Shown in pieces: positions 35,546-44,163 of a stretch of 64,000 bases of DNA. Under the pieces are notes generated by a model. The model saw nothing but the letters and a program-made list of their open reading frames with translations. It had not been told where the DNA came from and ran no database searches. Position numbers and translations under genes: made by a program. Where the stretch lies: assembly GCF_004307015.1 (NCBI RefSeq), contig NZ_SIJL01000003.1, forward strand, positions 24,890 to 88,889, in the 5' to 3' direction. Positions within the stretch are counted from its first letter, which is position 1, and each line of letters opens with the position of its first letter. This DNA comes from Thermus thermamylovorans. Lineage in GTDB: Bacteria > Deinococcota > Deinococci > Deinococcales > Thermaceae.

Positions 35546-36073
35546 ATGCTCCTCCAGGGGCTCAGGGGGTACCGGGGCTACCCCGGGGGCTTCCGGGCCT
35601 ACCGCCAGGCCTTCCCCACGGTGGAGCTCTCCTGGTGGCACCGGGTGGGGGACCCCCGGACCATCGGCCGCCTCCGGGCCCTGGCCCCGGAGGGGTTCCG
35701 CTTCAGCGTCCACGGCCACCGGCACCTCACCTTCCTCCCCTCCGGGGAGGAGCGGCGCGTCCTGAGGCGCTTCCTCCGGCGCTTCCGCCTCTTCGGCCCC
35801 AAGGCGGGGGCGGTGCGCCTTCAGGTGCCGGAGGGGGTGGACCCGGGGGCCTTGGCCCTGTGGCTGGACCTCCTGGAAGGGATCCTGGAGGAGGTGGGCC
35901 CCGTGGCCCTGGCCTTCCAGGCGGAAGCGGCCCTCAAGCCCCTCCTCCGGGAGCGGGGGTACGCCCTGGTGAACGAGGCGGGGGGGCCCTTCCTCTACCT
36001 GGTGGACCCCGAGGAGGTGCGGGAGGCGGGGGAGGGCTACCTCTACCGCTCCCCCGGAGGAGGGGGAGCCTGA
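35546..36073 (+). CDS. Short DUF72-family protein
   Basis: This 175-residue protein matches the N-terminal pattern of DUF72 (MLLQGLRGYRGYPG, then FPTVELSWWHRVGDPRTIGRL and GFRFSVHGHRHLTF). DUF72 proteins are TIM-barrel-like, usually about 230-280 residues, so this one is short, with no frameshift visible. The ATG at 35546 has AAGGGG directly upstream. Function of the family is unknown. Confidence 0.8.
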   Translation: MLLQGLRGYRGYPGGFRAYRQAFPTVELSWWHRVGDPRTIGRLRALAPEGFRFSVHGHRHLTFLPSGEERRVLRRFLRRFRLFGPKAGAVRLQVPEGVDPGALALWLDLLEGILEEVGPVALAFQAEAALKPLLRERGYALVNEAGGPFLYLVDPEEVREAGEGYLYRSPGGGGA

Positions 36074-36076
36074 GCC

Positions 36077-36105
36077 TTCACAAGGGAGCCCTTCCGCCCT
36101 ACACT
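36077..36105 (+). promoter_or_regulatory. Promoter of speA
   Basis: TTCACA and TACACT separated by 17 bases, about 44 bases before the TTG start of speA. Confidence 0.55.
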
Positions 36106-36149
36106 CGTAGCGGAGGCCGGCCCCGGCGGGTCGGCGCGGAGGGCTAGCC

Positions 36150-38042
36150 TTGAAGACCGCCAGGCGCTTTTCCCCCAAGGAAGCAGAGGAGATCTACCTG
36201 GTGCCCTACTGGGGGGCGGGGTTCTTCCGGGTGGGGCGGGACGGGGAGCTGGAGGTGACCCCCTTGGGCCCGGAGGGGCCCGCCGCCTCCCTCCTGGAGA
36301 TCGTGGAGGCCCTGAGGGACGAGGGCAGGCCCCTGCCCCTCGTGCTCCGCTTCCCCCAGATCCTGGAGGCCCGGGTGCGGGAGCTGAACGAGGCCTTCCG
36401 GCGGGCCATGGAAAAGTACGGCTACAAGGGGGGGTATCGCGGGGTCTACCCGGTGAAGGTGAACCAGCGCCGCCTGGTGCTGGAGACGGTGGCGCGGGCG
36501 GGGAAGCCCTACGGGTACGGCCTCGAGGCGGGGAGCAAGGCGGAGCTGGCCCTCATCCTGGCCCAGGACCTCTCCCCCGAGGCCCTCATCACCACCAACG
36601 GCTTCAAGGACGACGACTTCATCCGCCTGGCCCTCACCGGGCGCAAGCTGGGAAGGAACGTGGTCATCACCCTGGAGAAGTTCGCCGAGCTCCCCCGGGT
36701 GCTGCGCATCTCCCAGGAGCTCGGGGTGCGCCCCCAACTGGGCCTCCGCTACAAGCTGAAGGCCAAGGGAGCGGGGCAGTGGGAGGCCAGCGGGGGGGAA
36801 AGCGCCAAGTTCGGCCTCACCACCCCGGAGATCGTGCGGGCGGTGGAGGTCCTCAAGGAGGCAGGCCTCCTGGAGGCCCTGGTCCTGGTCCACGCCCACA
36901 TCGGCAGCCAGGTGACGGACATCCGCCGCATCAAGGCCATGGTGCGGGAGGCGGCCCAGACCTACGTGCAGCTCAGGAAGCTGGGGGCGCCCATCCGGTA
37001 CCTCAACCTGGGCGGGGGGCTGGCGGTGGACTACGACGGGTCCAAGACCAACTTCTACGCCTCCGCCAACTACACCCTTCCCGAGTACGCGGAGGACCTG
37101 GTCTACGTGACCAAGGAGGTGGTGGAGGCCCAGGGGGAGCCCCACCCCACCCTGGTCACCGAGTCGGGCCGGGCGGTGACCGCCTACCACCAGGTCCTGG
37201 TCCTGGAGGTGATCGACGTCATCACCCCCCCAGGGGAGGGACGGCCCGAACCCCCTCCGGAGGGCGCCCACCCCCTGGTGCAGGAGCTCTGGGAGGGCTT
37301 GCAAAGCCTCACCCCCAAGAACTTCCGCGAGGTCTACCACGACGCCTTCGCCGACAAGGAGACCCTGCAGACCCTCTACGACCTGGGCCTGGTGTCCCTC
37401 AAGGACCGCGCCCTGGCGGAGGAGATCTTCTACCGCATCGCCCGCAGGGTGGACGCCATCGTCCGGGAGCTGCCCTACGCGCCGGACGAGTTCGAGGACC
37501 TGGAGAAGCTCCTGGCCGACAAGCTGGTGTGCAACTTCTCCATCTTCCAAAGCCTCCCCGACGCCTGGGCCATCCACCAGCTCTTCCCCATCGTGCCCTT
37601 GAGCCGCCTCCACGAGCCCCCCACCCGCCGGGCCACCCTGGTGGACATCTCCTGCGACTCCGACGGGAAGATCGACCGCTTCATCGACCTGCACGACGTG
37701 CGCCAAAGCCTCCCCGTCCACCCCATCCGCCCCGGGGAGGCCTACTACCTGGGGGTTTTCCTGGTGGGAGCCTACCAGGACGTGCTGGGCTCCAGCCACA
37801 ACCTCTTCGGCCAGGTGGGGGAGGCCCACGTGGCGGTGGACGGGGAGGGGTTCGCCATCGAGCGCTTCGTGCCCGGGGAGACCGCGGAGCGGGTGATCGA
37901 GAAGATGGGCTTCACCCCCCGGGAGCTCTTCCTGGGGGTGGAGCGCCTGGTGCGGCAAAGCCGCCTCTCCCCCGCGGAGAAGGGGGCCTTCCTGGAGCGG
38001 TACGCCCGGGAGCTGCAGGGGTACACCTACCTGGAGGACTGA
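36150..38042 (+). CDS. speA: Biosynthetic arginine decarboxylase
   Basis: This 630-residue PLP enzyme converts arginine to agmatine, the first step of the Thermus polyamine route (agmatine to aminopropylagmatine to spermidine). The PLP Lys is K103 in GVYPVKVNQ; other signatures are GLEAGSKAEL, HAHIGSQVTDIR, NLGGGLAVDYDGS and the second-subunit Cys in VDISCDSDGKID. Length matches SpeA. The start is TTG at 36150 with GGAGGG 6 bases upstream. Long-chain polyamines are important for growth at high temperature, which fits the host. Confidence 0.97.
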   Translation: MKTARRFSPKEAEEIYLVPYWGAGFFRVGRDGELEVTPLGPEGPAASLLEIVEALRDEGRPLPLVLRFPQILEARVRELNEAFRRAMEKYGYKGGYRGVYPVKVNQRRLVLETVARAGKPYGYGLEAGSKAELALILAQDLSPEALITTNGFKDDDFIRLALTGRKLGRNVVITLEKFAELPRVLRISQELGVRPQLGLRYKLKAKGAGQWEASGGESAKFGLTTPEIVRAVEVLKEAGLLEALVLVHAHIGSQVTDIRRIKAMVREAAQTYVQLRKLGAPIRYLNLGGGLAVDYDGSKTNFYASANYTLPEYAEDLVYVTKEVVEAQGEPHPTLVTESGRAVTAYHQVLVLEVIDVITPPGEGRPEPPPEGAHPLVQELWEGLQSLTPKNFREVYHDAFADKETLQTLYDLGLVSLKDRALAEEIFYRIARRVDAIVRELPYAPDEFEDLEKLLADKLVCNFSIFQSLPDAWAIHQLFPIVPLSRLHEPPTRRATLVDISCDSDGKIDRFIDLHDVRQSLPVHPIRPGEAYYLGVFLVGAYQDVLGSSHNLFGQVGEAHVAVDGEGFAIERFVPGETAERVIEKMGFTPRELFLGVERLVRQSRLSPAEKGAFLERYARELQGYTYLED

Positions 38043-38128
38043 TACCCTTCTCCGCGCCGACCCCCGGCCCCTTGGGGGTGGCGGGCGTTCAGGCCCCGTC
38101 AAGGGCAGGCCGGCCATCGTGGGGATAC
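38041..38128 (+). repeat. Dispersed ~90-bp element, copy D
   Basis: Begins GATACCCTTCTCCGC at the last two bases of the speA stop and ends around ATCGTGGGGATAC. It is the most diverged of the four copies. It fills most of the speA-GGDEF gap. Confidence 0.5.
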
Positions 38129-38162
38129 GGCCTGGTCCCGGCACCGCTATACTGAGGCCAGC

Positions 38163-39203
38163 TTGCGCCCCACCCTGGAGCTCCCGGACCCCCTGGACCC
38201 CTTGCGGCGGCGGATAGCCCTTTGGCTGCTTGCCCTGGGGGCCCTGGCGGCCTCCGTGGCCCTCTGGGCCTCCAGCCGGGTGCGGCTGGACCCTGTGGAC
38301 CGCCTCTTCCTCCCCCTCATGGCCCCGGGCTTTCTGGGCCTGGCCCTAGCCCTTTGGCGCTCCCCCCGGACCGCCTCCTGGGCCCTGCCCGCCGCCCACG
38401 GCCTGGTGGCCCTTTACCTCCTCAGCACCCTGGGGTACCAGCTCCTCCTGGACCCCAACCCCATGGGCCTGTCCCCGGCCGCCTTCTGGGTGCCCTTCGT
38501 CTTTTTCAGCGGCTTCCTCTTCTTCCAGGCGCGCCGGGCGGTGCGCCTGGCCCTTCTCTACCTCCTCGCCCTCCTCCTCCTGGCCTTCCTGGGCGGCCTC
38601 AAGAACCCCTTCCTTCCCGCCCACCTCAACGCCCTGGTGCAGTTCTTCGGGTCCAACCTGGCCTACCTGGGCCTCCTCTACCTGCTGGTGCGGGTCAGGG
38701 AGGGCTACGTGGAGGCCCGGCGGGACGCCCACACCGACTTCCTCACCGGCCTCCGGAACCGGCGCTACCTGGAGCAGGCCCTGGAGCGGGAGCTTTTCCG
38801 GGTGCGCCGCTACGGCCGCCCCCTTTCCCTGGTGGTCCTGGACCTGGACGGCTTCAAGGGGGTGAACGACGCCTACGGCCACGAGGCAGGGGACCGGGTG
38901 CTCAAGGCCGTGGCGGCTACCCTCGAGGCCCACGTGCGCCAGAGCGACCGGGTGGTCCGCCTGGGGGGGGAGGAGTTCGCCGTCCTCCTGCCGGAAACCT
39001 CCCTGGCCCAGGCCCTGGGCCTGGCGCAGAGGCTCCGCCAGGCGGTGGCCACCCTAAGGGTCCCCCCGGTGGAGCGCCTTTCCGCCAGCTTCGGGGTGGC
39101 CCAGGCCCGTCCGGAGGACTCCTCCCTCTCCCTCCTCAAGCGGGCGGACGAGGCCATGTACCGGGCCAAGCGCCGGGGGAAGAACCGGGTGGAGGCGGGC
39201 TAA
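38163..39203 (+). CDS. Membrane diguanylate cyclase (GGDEF)
   Basis: This 346-residue protein has an N-terminal membrane region of about six hydrophobic segments (residues 15-175) and a C-terminal GGDEF domain that makes cyclic-di-GMP. The active site is G268-GEEF-272 and an intact inhibitory I-site R259-QSD lies exactly five residues before it, so product feedback is likely. TDFLTGLRNRRYLEQAL marks the domain start. The start is TTG at 38163; a TATACT box at 38148-38153 lies 9 bases upstream, suggesting a leaderless mRNA. Confidence 0.94.
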   Translation: MRPTLELPDPLDPLRRRIALWLLALGALAASVALWASSRVRLDPVDRLFLPLMAPGFLGLALALWRSPRTASWALPAAHGLVALYLLSTLGYQLLLDPNPMGLSPAAFWVPFVFFSGFLFFQARRAVRLALLYLLALLLLAFLGGLKNPFLPAHLNALVQFFGSNLAYLGLLYLLVRVREGYVEARRDAHTDFLTGLRNRRYLEQALERELFRVRRYGRPLSLVVLDLDGFKGVNDAYGHEAGDRVLKAVAATLEAHVRQSDRVVRLGGEEFAVLLPETSLAQALGLAQRLRQAVATLRVPPVERLSASFGVAQARPEDSSLSLLKRADEAMYRAKRRGKNRVEAG

Positions 39204-39231
39204 GCGCCCGCTTGCGCCGCGAGGGGGGGCC

Positions 39232-40410
39232 TCAGAGCCCGGCCTCCCGCCTGAGGGCCTCCACCCGGTCCGTCTCCTCCCAGGGGAAGCCCGCGCGGCC
39301 GAAGTGGCCGTAGGCGCTCGTCGGGGTGTAGATGGGGCGGAGGAGGTCCAGCTCCTCGATGATGGCCAGGGGCCTGGGGTCAAAGACCCTCCGGGCGATC
39401 TCCGCCAGCCGCTCGTCGGGGAGGAGGCCGGTGCTGTAGGTTTCCACCCGCAAGGAGACGGGCCTGGCCTTGCCGATGGCGTAGGCCAGCTCCACCAAAG
39501 CCCTCCGGGCCAGCCCCGCCGCCACCAAGTTCTTGGCCATGTAGCGGGCGTAGTAACTGGCGGAGCGGTCCACCTTGGTGGGGTCCTTGCCGCTGAAGGC
39601 CCCGCCCCCGTGGGGCACCGCCCCCCCGTAGGTGTCCACGACGATCTTGCGCCCCGTAAGCCCGGTGTCCGCGTGGGGCCCCCCCAGGATGAAGCGGCCC
39701 GAGGGGTTGATGAGGTACTCCGTCTCCCCCTCCTTCAGGTACTCCGGGGGGATGGCCTGGCGGACCACCTCGCGGATGAGGTCCTCCCGGAGCTGCTCCT
39801 GCTCCACCTCGGGGGAGTGCTGGGCGGAGACCACCACCGTCTTCACGTAGAGGGGCCGGTCCCCCTCGTAGACCACGGTGACCTGGGCCTTGCCGTCGGG
39901 GCGAAGGTAGGGCAGAAGCCCGGTCTTGCGCACCTCCGCCAGGCGCATGGTGAGGCGGTGGGCCAGGGTGATGGGCAGGGGCATGAGCTCGGGGGTCTCG
40001 TCGGTGGCGTAGCCGAACATGAGGCCCTGGTCCCCGGCGCCCGTGCGGTCCAGGGGGTCGGTGGACTTGAGGACCCGCCACTCGTAGGAGAGGTTGACCC
40101 CCCCCGCGATGTCCGGGGACTGCTCGTCGATGGCGGTGAGGACGGCGCAGGTGTCGGCGTCGAAGCCGTACTTGGCCCGGGTGTAGCCCACTTCCCTGAC
40201 CGTCTTGCGCACCAGGCCGGGGATGTCCACATAGCCTTCGGTGGTGATCTCCCCGGCCACGAAGACGAGCCCGGTGGTGACCAGGGTCTCCGCCGCCACC
40301 CGGGCCTTCTTGTCCTGGGCGATGAGGGCGTCCAGGATGGCGTCGGAGATCCGGTCCGCGAGCTTGTCCGGGTGCCCTTCCGTGACCGATTCCGCCGTGA
40401 CCAGCCGCAA
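39232..40410 (-). CDS. metK: S-adenosylmethionine synthetase
   Basis: This 392-residue enzyme makes SAM from methionine and ATP. Signatures are [32 protein letters not shown] (MetK hexapeptide GAGDQG) and [16 protein letters not shown] (GGGAFSGKD nonapeptide). The start is TTG at 40410: AGGAGGTG is 4-5 bases upstream and the protein then begins exactly at LRLVTAESV, while longer readings add a Gly-rich leader unlike MetK. A TATACT box on the minus strand at 40452-40457 may be its -10. SAM feeds TrmB, UbiE and the polyamine pathway also coded here. Confidence 0.97.
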   Translation of the reverse strand: MRLVTAESVTEGHPDKLADRISDAILDALIAQDKKARVAAETLVTTGLVFVAGEITTEGYVDIPGLVRKTVREVGYTRAKYGFDADTCAVLTAIDEQSPDIAGGVNLSYEWRVLKSTDPLDRTGAGDQGLMFGYATDETPELMPLPITLAHRLTMRLAEVRKTGLLPYLRPDGKAQVTVVYEGDRPLYVKTVVVSAQHSPEVEQEQLREDLIREVVRQAIPPEYLKEGETEYLINPSGRFILGGPHADTGLTGRKIVVDTYGGAVPHGGGAFSGKDPTKVDRSASYYARYMAKNLVAAGLARRALVELAYAIGKARPVSLRVETYSTGLLPDERLAEIARRVFDPRPLAIIEELDLLRPIYTPTSAYGHFGRAGFPWEETDRVEALRREAGL

Positions 40411-40494
40411 CTTCGCACCTCCTTCGCGCCCCCCGCCGGGGCAACCCTGATAGTATAGCACCCCCCCCTTGCCGTCCAGGTATGATGGCGGCTC

Positions 40495-41268
40495 GTGAAA
40501 GACCCCAGGAGGCCCATCGGCGTCTTCGACTCGGGGGTGGGGGGGCTCACCGTCCTGGCCGCCCTAAGGAAGGCCCTTCCCCGGGAGGACTTCCTCTACT
40601 TCGGGGACACGGCCCGGGTACCCTACGGGGGCAAGCCCCTTCCCATGGTGCGCCGCTTCGCCTGGGAGATCGCGGGCTTCCTCCTCCGGCAGGGGGTGAA
40701 GGCCATCGTGGTGGCCTGCAACACCGCCAGCTCCGCGGCGTTGCCGGATCTGGCGGAAGACCTCTCGGTGCCCGTCTTCGGGGTGCTGGAGCCCGCGGCG
40801 GAGGTGGCCCGGGCCTACCGCAAGGTGGGCCTCATCGGCACGGAGGCCACGGTGGCGAGCCGGGCCTACGAGCGCCACCTGGACCTGGCCTGGGCCAGGG
40901 CCTGCCCCCTCTTCGTCCCCCTGGTGGAGGAGGGGCTCTGGGACGACCCCGTGGCCCTCCTCGTGGCCCGGCACTACCTGGAGGAGGCGCCAGGGGACCT
41001 CGAGGCCCTCCTCCTGGGCTGCACCCACTACCCCTTCCTCAAGGGCACCCTGGAGCAGGTCCTCCCCGGGGTGCGGCTCATCGACTCCGCCGAGGCCACC
41101 GCGGCCAAGGTGGCAGGGGTGCTGGCCCGGGAGGGGCTTCTGAACCCCGAGGGCAGGGGCCGGGTGGTGCACTTCGTCACCGGGGACCCCGGGAGCTACC
41201 GGAACCTGGCCGGGCGGCTTGGGGTAGAGGTGGGGGAGCTCCGCCGGGTGAGCCTGGAGGAGCTCTGA
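40495..41268 (+). CDS. murI: Glutamate racemase
   Basis: This 257-residue enzyme supplies D-glutamate for peptidoglycan. The two catalytic cysteines are C75 (VVACNTASS) and C176 ([10 protein letters not shown]), with [13 protein letters not shown] and [10 protein letters not shown] near the N-terminus. The start is GTG at 40495; TATGAT at 40481-40486 lies 8 bases upstream and may be a leaderless -10, divergent from metK. Confidence 0.97.
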   Translation: MKDPRRPIGVFDSGVGGLTVLAALRKALPREDFLYFGDTARVPYGGKPLPMVRRFAWEIAGFLLRQGVKAIVVACNTASSAALPDLAEDLSVPVFGVLEPAAEVARAYRKVGLIGTEATVASRAYERHLDLAWARACPLFVPLVEEGLWDDPVALLVARHYLEEAPGDLEALLLGCTHYPFLKGTLEQVLPGVRLIDSAEATAAKVAGVLAREGLLNPEGRGRVVHFVTGDPGSYRNLAGRLGVEVGELRRVSLEEL

Positions 41269-41339
41269 CCCCGCGCGGCAAGGGGAGGGATGCCCCCCTC
41301 CCGGGCCGCCCAGGGACGGGGGAGGTGGTAGAAAGGGGC

Positions 41340-41984
41340 ATGGACGCAAAACCCCTCATCGACCAGCTCCACCACGAGGACGCCTGGCGGCTTTTCCGCA
41401 TCCTGGCGGAGTTCGTGGAGGGCTTTGAGGTCCTCTCCCAGATCCGGGCGCCCCTGGTCTCCGTCTTCGGCTCCGCCCGCTTCGGGGAGGGCCACCCCGC
41501 CTACGGGCTGGGCTACCGCCTGGGCCGGGCCCTGGCCCGGGCGGGCTTCGGGGTGGTCACGGGTGGGGGGCCAGGGGTGATGGAGGCGGTGAACCGGGGG
41601 GCCTTCGAGGCGGGCGGGGTGAGCGTAGGCCTGAACATCGAACTCCCACACGAGCAAAGGCCCAACCCCTACCAGACCCACGCCCTCTCCCTGCGCTACT
41701 TCTTCGTGCGCAAGGTGCTCTTTGTGCGCTACGCCCACGCCTTCGTCTTTCTGCCCGGGGGCCTGGGCACCCTGGACGAGCTCGCCGAGGTCCTGGTCCT
41801 CATCCAGACGCAAAAGGTCCACCCCTTTCCCGTCTTCGCCCTGGACCGGGGCTACTGGGAGGGCCTCCTCTCCTGGATGGGCTTCCTGAAGGACCGGGGG
41901 GCCATCGACCCCCAGGACCTGACCCTCCTCACCCTCCTGGACAGCCCGGAAGAGGTGGCCCAGGTCCTGAAGGGAGTATCCTAA
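41340..41984 (+). CDS. LOG-family (TIGR00730) nucleotide phosphoribohydrolase-like protein
   Basis: This 214-residue protein has the Rossmann-like LOG signatures VSVFGSARFGEGHPAY, VVTGGGPGVMEAVNRGAFEAGG and FLPGGLGTLDELAEVL. The PGGxGTxxE motif is the active site of cytokinin-activating LOG enzymes and bacterial nucleotide 5'-monophosphate nucleosidases (PpnN-like). The cellular role is probably nucleotide turnover; cytokinin production is not implied. It lies between murI and rdgB in a likely operon. Confidence 0.92.
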   Translation: MDAKPLIDQLHHEDAWRLFRILAEFVEGFEVLSQIRAPLVSVFGSARFGEGHPAYGLGYRLGRALARAGFGVVTGGGPGVMEAVNRGAFEAGGVSVGLNIELPHEQRPNPYQTHALSLRYFFVRKVLFVRYAHAFVFLPGGLGTLDELAEVLVLIQTQKVHPFPVFALDRGYWEGLLSWMGFLKDRGAIDPQDLTLLTLLDSPEEVAQVLKGVS

Positions 41985-41990
41985 GAGGGG

Positions 41991-42602
41991 ATGCGCCTGG
42001 TCCTGGCCACCGCCAACCCCGGCAAGGTGCGGGAGCTTAAGGCGGGCCTCGCCCCCCTGGGCTGGACCCTCCTTTCCCTGGCCGACTTCCCCTTGCGCCT
42101 GCCCAAGGAGGAGGGGGCCACCTTCCTGGAAAACGCCCTCCTCAAGGCGGCCTATGCGGCCAAGGCCACAGGGCTTCCCGCCCTGGCCGACGACTCGGGC
42201 CTGGAGGTCTACGCCCTGGGGGGGGAGCCCGGGGTCTACTCCGCCCGCTACGGGGGAAGGGCGACCGACCGGGAGCGGAACGTCTACCTCCTGGAAAGGA
42301 TGCGCCACCTCGAGGGGGAGGGGCGCCGGGCCCGCTTCGTGGCCGTCCTGGTCCTGGCCTACCCCGACGGGCACGCGGAGGCCTACGAGGGGAGCGTGGA
42401 GGGGTATATCCTGGAGGCCCCCCGGGGCGAGGGAGGCTTCGGCTACGACCCCCTCTTCTACGTGCCCGAGGCGGACAAGACCTTTGCCGAGATGAGCCTG
42501 GAGGAGAAAGCCCGCCACTCCCACCGGGGCCGGGCCCTCCGGGCCCTCCTCGAGGCCTACGCCCACGGGCCTCCCCCACGGGAGGTCTCCAAGCTGGAAT
42601 GA
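41991..42602 (+). CDS. rdgB: XTP/dITP pyrophosphatase (RdgB/HAM1)
   Basis: This 203-residue housecleaning enzyme hydrolyses ITP, dITP and XTP to the monophosphates. It has LATANPGKVRELKAGL, the catalytic Asp in ALADDSGLEVYALGG, the P-binding GVYSARYGG and GGFGYDPLFYVPEADKTFAEM. The ATG at 41991 is 6 bases past the LOG gene stop. The stop codon begins a gap that shows a faint resemblance to the dispersed element starts. Confidence 0.96.
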   Translation: MRLVLATANPGKVRELKAGLAPLGWTLLSLADFPLRLPKEEGATFLENALLKAAYAAKATGLPALADDSGLEVYALGGEPGVYSARYGGRATDRERNVYLLERMRHLEGEGRRARFVAVLVLAYPDGHAEAYEGSVEGYILEAPRGEGGFGYDPLFYVPEADKTFAEMSLEEKARHSHRGRALRALLEAYAHGPPPREVSKLE

Positions 42603-42906
42603 TTTCCTTTAATCCGCCTTGCCCCTTGGCCAAGCGCCCCAGACTCCCCGTCCGGAAGGTGGGGCGTGTCCCTAGCCCCTCGAGGCTCCCTTCTTGGCTT
42701 GCGCCAAAAGGGGGTACTTAAAGCCCAGCGCCGGCGAGGGCCCTTTGCCGACCACACCCCGGCGGAGTGGGCATCCTGGCCCCGACCCGCGGCGAAGGGA
42801 CCTCGCCTTAGGGACTTGTGTCCTTTCGGGAAGTAGTATGCTTGGAGCGCAGGGCGCGGGTAAAAGCCGTAAAGCGGAAACGCTACCACGCGCCTGGAGG
42901 TGGACT
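42603..42906. other. Intergenic region rdgB-malE
   Basis: A 304-base gap without a convincing gene. Its start (TGATTTCCTTTAATCCGCC, including the rdgB stop) weakly resembles the dispersed element. TGGCTTGCGC at 42695-42704, followed by a G-run and CTTAA, recurs at 21974 and in similar form at 27195. The right part must contain the mal promoter; TAGTAT at 42834-42839 is a possible -10 without a well-spaced -35. Confidence 0.45.
42873..42884. promoter_or_regulatory. Inverted repeat upstream of malE
   Basis: AGCG-GAAA-CGCT, 22 bases before the malE ATG and downstream of the likely -10. It could be a small operator for a LacI-type regulator or, in RNA, a GNRA-loop hairpin in the leader. Confidence 0.35.
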
Positions 42907-44103
42907 ATGAGAAGCGCGCTGGTGATGCTCTTCCTAGCGCTTCCCCTGGCCCTCGCCCAGGGGAGGATCACCGTCTGGACCCACTTCGGCGGCCCGGAGC
43001 TGGAGTGGCTCAGGGAGCAGGCCCGGACCTTTGAGCGCACCCAGGGGGTGCGGGTGGAGGTGGTGGAGGTCCCCTTCGGGGAGATCAAGCAGAAGTTCAT
43101 CCTCTCCGCCCCCCAGGGCCAGGGCCCGGACCTCCTGGTCACCATCCCCCACGACTGGGTGGGGGAGATGGCCCAGGCCGGGGTGCTGGAGCCCATGGAG
43201 CGCTACGTGACCCAGGACTACCTGGCGGACCTCCAGCGGGTGGCGGTGCAGGCCTTCACCTTCCGGGGGCGCCTCTTCGGCCTCCCCGCCTACGCGGAGA
43301 GCGTGGCCCTCATCCACAACCGCCGCTACGTGCGCGAGGCCCCCAGGAACTGGGACGAGTTCCTGGCCCTGGCCCGGCAGCACACCACGGGCCGCTCCTT
43401 CGGCTTCCTCTACAACATCGGCGACCCCTACTTCAACTTCGGCTTCTTCCGGGCCTTCGGGGCGGAGAACGTCTTCGCCCGGGACGCCCAGGGGAACCTG
43501 GACCCCTCCAGGCTCCTCCTCGGGGGCGAGGTGGGGGAGAGGGCCTTGGCCTTCATCCGCGACCTCCGCTTCCGCCACAACCTGGTGCCCGAAGGGGTGG
43601 ACTACGGGGTGGCCGACGGGGCCTTCAAGGACGGGGCCCTGGCCATGATCCTCAACGGTCCCTGGGCCCTGGGGGACTACAAGCGGGCGGGGATCGACTT
43701 CGGCATCGCCCCCTTCCCCACCCCGCCGGGGGCCCGGGCCCCCTGGGGGCCCTTCCTGGGGGTACAGGGGGTGGCCCTGAACGCCTACTCCCGCAACAAA
43801 ACCGCCGCCGCCAACTTCGCCAAGACCCTGGTCACGGGGCGCAACCTGGTGGCCTTCAACCAGGCGGGCGGACGCATCCCCGTTTCCCAGAGCGCGGTAC
43901 GCCAGTTGGCGGGCGACCCGGTGGTGGCGGGCTTCTCCCGGGTCTTCGCCCAAGGCGCCCCCATGCCCAACATCCCCGAGATGGGCAAGGTCTGGGGCCC
44001 CTGGAGCAACGCCATCAACCTGGCCATCCAGCGGCCCGACAGCAACCTGCGCCGGATCCTGGAGGACATGACCGCGGAGATCCGGCGGGCCCTGGGGCAG
44101 TAG
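42907..44103 (+). CDS. malE: Maltose/maltodextrin ABC transporter, substrate-binding protein
   Basis: This 398-residue periplasmic protein starts with a Sec signal peptide (MRSALVMLFLALPLALAQG) and continues ITVWTHFGGPELEWLREQA, the start pattern of family-1 sugar-binding proteins. GLPAYAESVALIHNRRYV, MILNGPWALGDYKRAGIDFG and AINLAIQ are MalE-like. The ATG at 42907 has GGAGGTGG 5 bases upstream. It heads an operon with two permeases and a GH13 enzyme, so the ligands are probably maltose, maltodextrins or related alpha-glucosides. Confidence 0.93.
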   Translation: MRSALVMLFLALPLALAQGRITVWTHFGGPELEWLREQARTFERTQGVRVEVVEVPFGEIKQKFILSAPQGQGPDLLVTIPHDWVGEMAQAGVLEPMERYVTQDYLADLQRVAVQAFTFRGRLFGLPAYAESVALIHNRRYVREAPRNWDEFLALARQHTTGRSFGFLYNIGDPYFNFGFFRAFGAENVFARDAQGNLDPSRLLLGGEVGERALAFIRDLRFRHNLVPEGVDYGVADGAFKDGALAMILNGPWALGDYKRAGIDFGIAPFPTPPGARAPWGPFLGVQGVALNAYSRNKTAAANFAKTLVTGRNLVAFNQAGGRIPVSQSAVRQLAGDPVVAGFSRVFAQGAPMPNIPEMGKVWGPWSNAINLAIQRPDSNLRRILEDMTAEIRRALGQ

Positions 44104-44118
44104 GCCCATGACTCCCCG

Positions 44119-44150
44119 CCCCCCACGGCACCCCCAATGTCCGTGGGGGG
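44119..44150 (+). terminator. Intercistronic hairpin malE-malF
   Basis: Perfect 10-bp stem CCCCCCACGG / CCGTGGGGGG with a 12-base loop, 13 bases before the malF start. It resembles the position of the stabilising element after malE in enteric bacteria. A possible ATG at 44137 would lie in the loop and is not favoured. Confidence 0.65.
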
Positions 44151-44163
44151 CCCCCTTTGCGCC

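Noticed and set aside
40411..40494. SAM riboswitch upstream of metK
   Set aside because: Only 84 bases separate metK from the divergent murI and they contain both promoters; there is no room for, and no sign of, a SAM riboswitch.
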